Shown piece by piece: positions 52,437-59,575 of a stretch of 64,000 nt of DNA (positions within the stretch are counted from its first letter, which is position 1; the number at the start of each line of letters is the position of its first letter). Source of the DNA: Maricaulis sp034670125 (GTDB lineage: Bacteria; Pseudomonadota; Alphaproteobacteria; Caulobacterales; Maricaulaceae); contig NZ_JAXMOC010000002.1 of the NCBI RefSeq assembly GCF_034670125.1, forward strand, positions 248,001 to 312,000, given 5' to 3'. The notes below the pieces were generated by a model. That model saw only the letters and a program-made list of their open reading frames with translations, had not been told where the DNA came from and made no database searches. The translations under genes and the position numbers were made by a program.

Positions 52437-54089
52437 ATGGCTGACAGTGCCGTCGCCGGAGACATTCCGGCAGATACCGCCTTGCCTATCGATGGGCAAA
52501 TTTTTTCAGGGGGCGATTTCAACCTCAAGCGGATCCGCAAATCCGTGTTCGCCGCCCTGCTCGATTCCAAGCGTCGGTATGGCAGCAAGAAACTCGCGGC
52601 GGTTGATGCCGACGGCCGGGAACTGTCTTTTGGAGACCTGACGAAAGCGGTCTTCGCCCTTGGCCACGCCCTCAAGGCGGGCACAGAGCCGGGCGAGGCT
52701 GTTGGCGTTCTGCTGCCCACGGGGGTTGGCGCGATCATCTCCTTCTACGCGGTCTCGGCTTATGGGCGTGTGCCGGCCATGCTGAACTTCACCGCCGGGG
52801 AACGTGCGCTCAAGGCCGCCTGTCTGGCCTGCAAGGCCAAGCGGATCGTGACGGCTCGCCGTTTCATCGAGCTGGGCGAGCTGGAAGAGCTTGAAGCGAC
52901 CCTCAAGCAGGATCATGAGCTGATCTATCTCGAGGATGTCCGTGCAAACCTGTCGACCATGGACAAGGTGGCTGCGGCGGTCGGCATGGTTGCGCCTTTT
53001 CTTGTCCGTGCCCACCCCGACCCGGACAGCCCGGCCGTCTATCTTTTCACCTCAGGGACGGAGGGGGATCCAAAGGGCGTGGTCCTGAGCCACTCGAACC
53101 TGCTCGCGAATGTCGAACAGGTGCGCGACCATGTTCGCATCCTGCCCACCGATATCCTGTTCAATCCCCTGCCAACCTTCCATTGCTTCGGGCTGACCGG
53201 TGGGGTGCTTGTGCCGCTTGGCCTGGGTGTGCCGGCGATCTGCCATCCGACGCCCCTGCAAGCCAAGACCATCGTCAAACGGATCGCCGAGACAAAGGCG
53301 ACAATCCTGTTCGCCACCGACACCTTCATGAACCAGTATGCGCGGGCCGCCGGTGCCGACGATTTGTCATCGCTGCGGATGGCGGTTTGCGGTGCCGAAC
53401 GGGTGAAGGACGAAACCCGGTCTTCGCTGCGCCGACGATTCAATCTGGAAATAGTCGAGGGCTATGGCCTGACCGAGGCCGCCCCCGTGTTCTCGGTCAA
53501 TCAGCCGGACAATAACCGGCCCGGCACGGTTGGCCAGATCATGCCGGGCTGTGAAGCCCGACTGGTTCCGGTTCCGGGGATCAATGATGGCGGACAGCTT
53601 CATATCAAGGGCCCCAACATCATGAAGGGCTATATCCGTCCCACCGCGCCACTGGTGCTGGAAGCTCCGGCCGACGGCTGGCACGATACCGGTGACATCG
53701 TCTCGATCGATGATGAGGGCTTCATCTCCATCCGTGGCCGGGTGAAACGCTTCGCCAAGCTGGGCGGGGAAATGGTGTCGCTGGCCGTGGTCGAAAACTG
53801 TGCCACCTCGCTGTGGCCGGACAATATGCACGCTGCTGCCGCCATTCCGGACAAGCGCAAGGGTGAGCAGGTCATTCTGTTGACCGATTATGACAAGGCA
53901 GACCGGGGAGACCTGGTGGCTTTTGCCCGCAATCACGGGATCTCCGAACTCGCCATTCCGCGAAAGATCATCAAGGTCGACAGCATCCCCGTGCTGGGAA
54001 CCGGCAAGACGGATTATGGCTCGGTGCAGAAAACGGTCGAGGCCTTGATGGCGCAAAGCGAAGCCCCCGTCGCCGAACCAGCCGAATAG
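52437..54089 (+). CDS. AMP-forming acyl-ACP/acyl-CoA synthetase, Aas-like
   Basis: 550-aa adenylating enzyme. The ATG at 52437 follows GGGAGG at 5 nt; an in-frame ATG at 52326 adds an unsupported leader. The sequence follows the C-terminal synthetase half of enterobacterial Aas: LFTSGTEGDPKGVVLSHSNLLANVEQ (P-loop), NPLPTFHCFGLTGG, EGYGLTEAAPVFSVN, GWHDTGDIV, GRVKRFAKLGGEMVSL and the catalytic Lys in GTGKTDYG. The acyltransferase and transporter parts of Aas are absent. It should activate fatty acids for transfer to ACP or CoA, for membrane lipid recycling. It sits inside a cluster of bactofilin-like envelope proteins. Confidence 0.9.
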   Translation: MADSAVAGDIPADTALPIDGQIFSGGDFNLKRIRKSVFAALLDSKRRYGSKKLAAVDADGRELSFGDLTKAVFALGHALKAGTEPGEAVGVLLPTGVGAIISFYAVSAYGRVPAMLNFTAGERALKAACLACKAKRIVTARRFIELGELEELEATLKQDHELIYLEDVRANLSTMDKVAAAVGMVAPFLVRAHPDPDSPAVYLFTSGTEGDPKGVVLSHSNLLANVEQVRDHVRILPTDILFNPLPTFHCFGLTGGVLVPLGLGVPAICHPTPLQAKTIVKRIAETKATILFATDTFMNQYARAAGADDLSSLRMAVCGAERVKDETRSSLRRRFNLEIVEGYGLTEAAPVFSVNQPDNNRPGTVGQIMPGCEARLVPVPGINDGGQLHIKGPNIMKGYIRPTAPLVLEAPADGWHDTGDIVSIDDEGFISIRGRVKRFAKLGGEMVSLAVVENCATSLWPDNMHAAAAIPDKRKGEQVILLTDYDKADRGDLVAFARNHGISELAIPRKIIKVDSIPVLGTGKTDYGSVQKTVEALMAQSEAPVAEPAE

Positions 54090-54098
54090 ATCGCGGGT

Positions 54099-54184
54099 TT
54101 TCGGGGTCTGTCACATCCAGCCGGGACAAGGGGGCTTGGGATGGCTGGCTTCCGGACAGGAAGCTTGATGGGCAGACCCCGAAA
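54099..54184. repeat. Nested hairpin after the acyl-ACP synthetase gene
   Basis: TTTCGGGGTCTG (54099-54110) pairs perfectly with CAGACCCCGAAA (54173-54184). The enclosed 62 nt contain GCTTCC/GGAAGC and other short pairs. It starts 9 bp after the stop. It has no T-tract, so it may be a processing or stabilising structure rather than a classical terminator. Confidence 0.55.
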
Positions 54185-54279
54185 CGGGATAGGTCGGCCT
54201 GGTGCGGGCCTGACCGCCACGGATCGGTCTCCTGTGTCCGCCGGACCGTCAGATGGACCACACGGCCGCCAGGCTGAAC

Positions 54280-54942
54280 TCAGATGTGTGCGCAATCGCG
54301 ACCGGCCAGGGCCTCGTAGGCAAAACCCTCACCGTCCGGTCGCTGGTTCGAAATCACCAGCAACTCGCCACCAATTCGCGCGCTTCTGCGGATATTGACC
54401 TCGGACGCACAGATAAGGCCGCCCTGTTGCAACTGGCCTTCTACATCCACCCGGCCATTGCGTCCGTCATCGCGGCCATGCCCGCGGATCTGTACCGGCC
54501 CCGCCACAACGGCCCGCAATGTCATGCGACCGCCATCCATTTCCAGGGCACCGCCAATGCGGCCATCCAAGGTGATCCGGCCGGCGGCGACCGTCGCATC
54601 CCCGTGGATGATGGCATCGACATAGCCGGTTCCGGCATCGATCTCGACATTTCCAGCCACCTCGCCGGTAAACCGGACCCGCCCTCCCGCGGCGAGAAGA
54701 TTACCGCCAACACGGGCGTTTGAACGGACACTCGCGCCAGCGAGCTCCAGATCGCCTCCCACGTCGCCATCGGCCCCGACGAACATGCCGGAAAAATCGG
54801 CATCGCCGGGGACATTGACGTCTCGCGACGCCACCAGGCCGGCGGATTCAATGGAACGGTCATCACCGTGGCCCGACACCGAATAGGTGCAGGCGCCAAG
54901 CGCAAATGCGGTCGCGGCGCAGAGAAGGGATCGGGTCAGCAT
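54280..54942 (-). CDS. Bactofilin-like repeat lipoprotein (paralogue B)
   Basis: 220-aa protein from the ATG at 54942, chosen because it begins the lipoprotein signal MLTRSLLCAATAFALGAC (lipobox LGAC). The mature part has repeats such as VGADGDVGGDLELAGASVRSN and ITLDGRIGGALEMDGGRM, then GRVDVEGQLQQGGLICASEVNIRRSARIGGELLV and a C-terminal GRDCAHI. The domain order and ICA/GRDC cysteine pattern match the paralogue at 51404. The Aas-like gene lies between them on the opposite strand. Role unknown; a periplasmic polymer or scaffold is plausible from the fold. Confidence 0.82.
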   Translation of the reverse strand: MLTRSLLCAATAFALGACTYSVSGHGDDRSIESAGLVASRDVNVPGDADFSGMFVGADGDVGGDLELAGASVRSNARVGGNLLAAGGRVRFTGEVAGNVEIDAGTGYVDAIIHGDATVAAGRITLDGRIGGALEMDGGRMTLRAVVAGPVQIRGHGRDDGRNGRVDVEGQLQQGGLICASEVNIRRSARIGGELLVISNQRPDGEGFAYEALAGRDCAHI

Positions 54943-55026
54943 GGCATCCTCGCAAGGGTCTGGTTTGCCCATGGGATGCACTGCGCCGGTCAATTGGATG
55001 CAAGCGAGTGGATATAATTCCGATTG

Positions 55027-56427
55027 CTAGATGTGAAGCGCGCGCCCGTACGCGTCGAGCACACTTTCATGCATCATTTCCGACAGGGTCGGATGCGGGA
55101 AGACCGTGTGCATGAGCTCTGCCTCGGTGGTCTCCAACTGGCGGCCGACCACATAGCCCTGGATCATCTCGGTCACTTCCGGACCGACCATGTGGGCGCC
55201 GAGCAACTCACCGGTCTTGGCATCAAAGACGGTTTTCACCAGGCCCTGGTCATCGCCCAGCGCGATCGCCTTGCCATTGCCGACGAAGGGGAAGCGGCCA
55301 ACCTTGACGTCGTGCCCGGCTTCTTTCGCCTTGGCTTCGGTCAGGCCGACCGAGGCGACCTGCGGGTGGCAATAGGTGCAGCCCGGGATGTTGCCGGTCT
55401 CGAACGCGTGGACGTTCTCACCGGCGATCTTCTCGATGCACACCACACCCTCGTGAGAAGCCTTGTGCGCCAGCCAGGGCGGGCCGGCGACGTCACCGAT
55501 GGCGTAAAGCCCTTTTACATTGGTGCGCCCGAAGCCGTCATTGACGACATGGCCCCGGTCGACCTTCACGCCGAGGGCTTCCAGACCCATATTCTCGATA
55601 TTGGCGGCAATGCCGACGGCCATGATAACCTTCTCGACCTCGACCACCTCGACCTTGCCCTTGGCGTCCTTGACGTGGACCTTCACCGTGTTGGCGGTCT
55701 TCTCCAGCTTTTCGACCTGGGCCGAGACTTTCAGCTTCAGGCCCTGTTTCTTGAAGCTCTTGGCAGCAAAGGCAGAGATTTCCGCGTCCTCGACCGGCAG
55801 CACGCGGTCCATCATCTCAACGACCGTCACATCGGCGCCCATCGTCGAATAGAAGCTGGCGAACTCGATGCCGATGGCGCCGGAACCGATGACCAGCAGG
55901 GATTTGGGCATCTCGGTCGGCACCATGGCTTCTCGATAGGTCCAGATCTTGTCGCCATCCGGCTCGAGCCCGGCTTGCGGGATCGTACGCGCCCGCGCGC
56001 CGGTGGCGAGAATGACATGCTTGGCGGTGTAGCGATCCTTGCCGACAACCACGGTCGGGGCGTCCTTGCCCTTGTCCAGCGAGGCTGAGCCCTCGATCAC
56101 CGTGACTTTGTGCTTCTTCATCAGCATGCCGATACCGCCGGTCAGGCGTGATGACACCTTGCGGGAGCGCTTGACCACCGCGTCGATGTCGAACCCGATC
56201 TTCTCGGCCGAGAGACCGAAATCAGCCGCGTTTTGCATGAGGTGATAGACTTCGGCCGACCGCAGCAAGGCCTTGGTCGGGATGCAACCCCAGTTGAGGC
56301 AGATGCCGCCCAGCTTGTCGCGCTCCACGACGGCGGTCTTGAAGCCCAGCTGCGCAGCGCGGATCGCGGCCACATAGCCACCCGGGCCTCCACCGATCAC
56401 GATCACGTCGAAAGCGCCTGCGCTCAT
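55027..56427 (-). CDS. lpdA: Dihydrolipoyl dehydrogenase (E3)
   Basis: 466-aa FAD enzyme that reoxidises the lipoyl groups of the pyruvate and 2-oxoglutarate dehydrogenase complexes. The ATG at 56427 has GAGG about 6 nt upstream; two earlier in-frame ATGs add MRMA. Motifs are VIGGGPGGYVAAIRAAQLG (FAD), GGICLNWGCIPTK (redox disulfide), the NAD-binding VIGSGAIGIEFASF, YAIGDVAGPPWLAH, and the active-site His-Glu in HPTLSEMMHE. It lies about 3.1 kb from pdhC, separated by small unrelated genes, so it is probably transcribed apart from pdhBC. Confidence 0.96.
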   Translation of the reverse strand: MSAGAFDVIVIGGGPGGYVAAIRAAQLGFKTAVVERDKLGGICLNWGCIPTKALLRSAEVYHLMQNAADFGLSAEKIGFDIDAVVKRSRKVSSRLTGGIGMLMKKHKVTVIEGSASLDKGKDAPTVVVGKDRYTAKHVILATGARARTIPQAGLEPDGDKIWTYREAMVPTEMPKSLLVIGSGAIGIEFASFYSTMGADVTVVEMMDRVLPVEDAEISAFAAKSFKKQGLKLKVSAQVEKLEKTANTVKVHVKDAKGKVEVVEVEKVIMAVGIAANIENMGLEALGVKVDRGHVVNDGFGRTNVKGLYAIGDVAGPPWLAHKASHEGVVCIEKIAGENVHAFETGNIPGCTYCHPQVASVGLTEAKAKEAGHDVKVGRFPFVGNGKAIALGDDQGLVKTVFDAKTGELLGAHMVGPEVTEMIQGYVVGRQLETTEAELMHTVFPHPTLSEMMHESVLDAYGRALHI

Positions 56428-56552
56428 GGCCATCCTCATTTATTTTGCATACGAAATAGATGCGTACAATCTGTTCGCGGGATAGCAGTTGCCCCCGTCC
56501 AGATCAATGGCGTACACGAAAACCCTGGCGGTGGATGCGGCGGCGGAGCGGG

Positions 56553-56924
56553 CTACAGGTCCACAAGTTCCTGGGTCAGGTCACTGTCGGGATTGTCGCC
56601 TGTATTGGTCACGCCGGCCTTCTCGATCAGCAATATGTGGACGGTTTCAGTCTGGGTGACGGGACGGTGGCGCACGCCCTTGGGGATCACACACAGCTCA
56701 CCCGGGCCCAGCAGGACCGGGTCCTGTCCCTCGATCTCGATCTTCAGAATGCCCTGGCTGATGAAGAACAATTCGTCCTCATCCTCATGGCAGTGCCAGT
56801 CGAAACTGCCCTCGCCCTTGGCCAGCTTGAGCTCGTAATTGTCGAGTTTGGCGATCCGCTTGGGCGACCAGGGTTCGTCAAACTGGCTGTGCTTCTCCAC
56901 CAGAGAGATCACCTCTACCGTCAT
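56553..56924 (-). CDS. Small cupin-domain protein
   Basis: 123-aa single-domain cupin. The ATG at 56924 follows GGGGAG at 8 nt; an earlier in-frame start at 56957 is possible. Metal-type motifs are DWHCHEDEDELFFISQGILKIEIEG and PGELCVIPKGVRHRPV. Such proteins range from sugar isomerases to storage or sensor proteins; no substrate can be named. Its stop is about 130 bp downstream of lpdA's start, same strand. Confidence 0.85.
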   Translation of the reverse strand: MTVEVISLVEKHSQFDEPWSPKRIAKLDNYELKLAKGEGSFDWHCHEDEDELFFISQGILKIEIEGQDPVLLGPGELCVIPKGVRHRPVTQTETVHILLIEKAGVTNTGDNPDSDLTQELVDL

Positions 56925-57003
56925 CTGTCCGCTCCCCTCGTGCGACTCACTATTCATTGTCGCTTATAGCAACGATTCTAGCGGCAAGCGGGAGCGCTTC
57001 GAA

Positions 57004-57420
57004 ATGACCGGTATCAGTGATCTGAACGTCCTGTTGGCTGGATTACGGCCCGAGCCGGACCCGGCGCGCTATGGATTTGTCACCGGCCCGGCTGCCCGTC
57101 TGGACCCGTTCGCAGGTCAGGCCCTGATGCGCTTTGCCGAGGCCCAGGGGGTCACCCTGATTCTGCCCTTCGACGAGGCCGAGGCCGCCGGGCTGGAGCC
57201 GGTCTTCCCGTGCCGGCGGATCACACTGGCGGTCCATTCCTCGCTTGAGGCTGTCGGGTTCATGGCGCATGTCGCAGCCGCCCTCGCCGCCGAAGGGATC
57301 GGTTGCAATCCGGTGGCGGGTTATTTCCATGACCACGTGTTCGTCCCGGAAGACCGGCTCGGAGACGCCCTCGCCGCGCTGAAGGCGCTGGCCCGTGCGA
57401 GCGGGCGCGAATTCGATTGA
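57004..57420 (+). CDS. ACT-domain protein (DUF2241/COG3602-like)
   Basis: 138-aa protein of the COG3602 group with two ACT-like halves. The ATG at 57004 is preceded by GGGAG; the longer in-frame ORF overlaps the cupin promoter on the other strand. Motifs are TGISDLNVLLAGLRPEPDPARYGF, PCRRITLAVHSSLEAVGFMAHVAAALAAEGIGCNPVAGYFHDHVFVPEDR, the last being the family hallmark. Members are thought to bind amino acids, but their role is not settled. Divergent from the cupin gene with 79 bp between starts. Confidence 0.88.
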   Translation: MTGISDLNVLLAGLRPEPDPARYGFVTGPAARLDPFAGQALMRFAEAQGVTLILPFDEAEAAGLEPVFPCRRITLAVHSSLEAVGFMAHVAAALAAEGIGCNPVAGYFHDHVFVPEDRLGDALAALKALARASGREFD

Positions 57421-57474
57421 CGGTCCGTCCGACCCGGCGTACCAGCGCGCACCCTGATTGATCGGACCCTGCGT

Positions 57475-58149
57475 TTGAGCCTTATCCCGTCTGGCCTGAC
57501 CGGCCTGCCCGCCCTCGACATCGACACCGTCTGCGATGCTCTCGCCGGGCCCGGATATGTCGCGGCGCGCCTGACCGATACCGACATGCTGGCCGCCTTG
57601 CGCCTGGAGGCCGAGGCGCTGTGGCAGGAGGATGGCCTCACACCGGCCGGTATTGGCCGCGCCGATGATCACGGGCTGATCGCCCGCGTCCGCCGCGACA
57701 AGACGAAATGGCTCGATGGCTCAACGCCGGGCCAGGCGACCTATTTCGCCTTTGCCGAAGCCCTGCGCCAACAGATCAATGCCCGTCTCATGCTCGGGCT
57801 TTTCGCCTTCGAGGCACATTTCGCGGTCTATGAGGCAGGTGCCTTCTACAAACGCCATCTCGACAGTTTCCGCGGCGCCCGCAACCGGGTGCTCTCTACG
57901 GTGCTCTACCTGAACCCGAACTGGCGGGAGGGCGATGGCGGCCATTTGCGCATCCATGGCGAGGGCGATGATATCCTGACCGAGCTGCGTCCGGAATTCG
58001 GCACGCTGGCGCTCTTCCTGTCCGAGGAAATCCCGCACGAAGTGATGGTCTCGCACCGCGAGCGTTTCTCGATCGCCGGCTGGCATCGCTGCAATGATCG
58101 CGGCCTGGCGCCGGCGCTGCAGGCGCGGGTCCTGCCGATCGCACCCTAG
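57475..58149 (+). CDS. 2-oxoglutarate/Fe(II) oxygenase, SM-20-like
   Basis: 224-aa non-heme iron dioxygenase of the prolyl-hydroxylase-like group. It starts with TTG at 57475, but the ribosome site is weak, so the start is uncertain. Iron ligands are in KRHLDSF (His, Asp) and IPHEVM (His), and the 2-oxoglutarate Arg is in RERFSIAGWHR. GDGGHLRIHG between them is typical. These enzymes hydroxylate proteins such as ribosomal proteins or EF-Tu, or small molecules. Its stop is 1 bp from the convergent thioesterase stop. Confidence 0.88.
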   Translation: MSLIPSGLTGLPALDIDTVCDALAGPGYVAARLTDTDMLAALRLEAEALWQEDGLTPAGIGRADDHGLIARVRRDKTKWLDGSTPGQATYFAFAEALRQQINARLMLGLFAFEAHFAVYEAGAFYKRHLDSFRGARNRVLSTVLYLNPNWREGDGGHLRIHGEGDDILTELRPEFGTLALFLSEEIPHEVMVSHRERFSIAGWHRCNDRGLAPALQARVLPIAP

Positions 58150-58150
58150 A

Positions 58151-58933
58151 CTAGCCCAGCGCACCGGCCGGCGTCGGTCGGCCCTCATCATCCAGGGCAA
58201 CCATCACATAATCCGCCGTGCCGACCTTGCGGCGCTCGCCGGTCATCAAGTCCTCGGCCTCGGCGAGGACGCTGACCGTCATCGAGGTCCGGCCGACCTT
58301 GATGACTTCGGCGATGACATCCAGCATTTCGCCTTCGCGGGTCGGTGCGATGAAGTCGATCTTGTCGGATGCTGCCATGCCGACATCGAAACGCGTATGG
58401 CGCGAGGCGGCAATGTAGGCGGCCTTGCCCATGATCGACATGGCATTGCCACCAAACAGCTGACCGAGATGATTGGTATCGCCCGGAAAGACGAGTTGCA
58501 GCGTGCGCGCATAGGCTGGCGGGCTCGGCGCGAAATTCGGGGCGGCGTCGGGCGATGGCGGCAATCGGTCGGGATTGGTCTTGCGGTCCGCGGCGACCAT
58601 GGTGAAGGCACCACGGGTGCAGACGTGACGCGCGCCGGTGGTCAGGTCCTCCGCCGCCAGCTCGACATCGACGATGAGCGAAGTGCGACCGACCATGCGC
58701 ACCTGTCCGGTCAGTTCGATCAGATTGCCGACATGGACCGGCGCCACGAAATCCAGCTTGTCACAGGAAGCGGTCACGAACGGCCGCCGGGCGTGACGGG
58801 CCGCGACCAGAAACGCGATCTTGTCCATCTCCGCCATCGCCGCGCCACCGAAATAAGAACCCTGGTGATTGCTCTGGTCCGGGAAAACGAGATCGGTATG
58901 GCGGATTTCGGCGAGATGTCGGGGTTGGGTCAT
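58151..58933 (-). CDS. Double-hotdog acyl-CoA thioesterase
   Basis: 260-aa cytosolic acyl-CoA hydrolase with two hotdog domains. The first (1-125) has VFPDQSNHQGSYFGGAAMAEMDKIAFLVA, the second (140-255) has VFPGDTNHLGQLFGGNAMSIMGKAAYIAA; each carries the catalytic Asn/Asp-type NH(Q/L)G...GG loop and a second Asp (CDKLDF, SDKIDF). It belongs with the ACOT7/YciA-type long-chain thioesterases. No operon link is evident. Confidence 0.92.
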   Translation of the reverse strand: MTQPRHLAEIRHTDLVFPDQSNHQGSYFGGAAMAEMDKIAFLVAARHARRPFVTASCDKLDFVAPVHVGNLIELTGQVRMVGRTSLIVDVELAAEDLTTGARHVCTRGAFTMVAADRKTNPDRLPPSPDAAPNFAPSPPAYARTLQLVFPGDTNHLGQLFGGNAMSIMGKAAYIAASRHTRFDVGMAASDKIDFIAPTREGEMLDVIAEVIKVGRTSMTVSVLAEAEDLMTGERRKVGTADYVMVALDDEGRPTPAGALG

Positions 58934-58990
58934 GGGGATGGTCTCACTTTGTCGGTGATATCAGACGACCGGCGCTTGCGCACACCCGCC

Positions 58991-59119
58991 CATTGATCGC
59001 TTGCCGAGACGACGCCTCAGCGTGTTTCTTCAGTCAAGGGGCATGCCCGCAGCGCGGCGCCTTGGGCGCCCTTGACTGAAGAAACACGCTGAGGCCTGCT
59101 GGCTGACAAGAGACCAATG
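58991..59119 (-). repeat. ~130-nt palindromic element, copy 2
   Basis: The inner stem is a perfect 27-bp pair: 59014-59040 against 59069-59095. The outer arms CATTGATCGCTTG (58991-59003) and CAAGAGACCAATG (59107-59119) match at 11 of 13 positions. Read on the minus strand it shares CAGCCAGC, TCAAGGGCGCC, GCCCCTTGA and CTGAAGAAAC with copy 1 at 45574-45704, in the same order and orientation. It lies 43 bp after the stop of the orphan gene at 59163. Confidence 0.9.
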
Positions 59120-59162
59120 TCCCTTTCCGCGCGACGCGCCGCATCTCGACGAACCAAAGCGA

Positions 59163-59567
59163 CTAACCTGCAAAGACTGTCCACCAAACGAGAAATCCGA
59201 GTCCGCCAAAGAAAGCGCCACGGTAAAGCCAACCGCCAATCCCAACGCGCAAGCGGGTTGTTGAAACTTCAATCTCCTCCGGAAGGGATTTCCATCCGGA
59301 ACACCAAGCACTCAGACCGATATTCCACCACTCGCCGCCATGTTGGAACTGGACAACACGACCGTAGACGAACCCCAGCACGGATTTGAGGCGATAGAGG
59401 CGAAGTTTTTCGACGTTCTCAAACCTAAATTCCTGTCCGTTGAAGCGAATTGCGTCATCTGAAAATGCCGCCTCGCCTCTTTGGGCAGAGACCCATTTCC
59501 AGCCGGTGGACGGAGGTCCATCGAATCCGTTCGCCAGTTTGCCGAAGCAAGAACAGTGTTCGGTCAC
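59163..59567 (-). CDS. Orphan hypothetical protein with C-terminal membrane segment
   Basis: 134-aa protein of unknown function. A GTG at 59567 is preferred because it lies 8 bp beyond the pdhC stop; the longer frame overlaps pdhC. Its middle (AIRFNGQEFRFENVEKLRLYRLKSVLG...VVQFQHGGEWWNIGLSAW) is beta-rich and could be a small PH-like domain. The C-terminus GWLYRGAFFGGLGFLVWWTVFAG is a likely membrane segment. Base composition is low for this genome (about 43-55% G+C by eye), suggesting transfer. The palindromic element lies 43 bp downstream. Confidence 0.6.
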   Translation of the reverse strand: MTEHCSCFGKLANGFDGPPSTGWKWVSAQRGEAAFSDDAIRFNGQEFRFENVEKLRLYRLKSVLGFVYGRVVQFQHGGEWWNIGLSAWCSGWKSLPEEIEVSTTRLRVGIGGWLYRGAFFGGLGFLVWWTVFAG

Positions 59568-59575
59568 GCCCGCAC

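Noticed and set aside
58991..59119. Palindromic elements as a CRISPR array or ordinary terminators
   Set aside because: Single isolated units with no spacers; the stems are too long, have internal loops and no T-tract.
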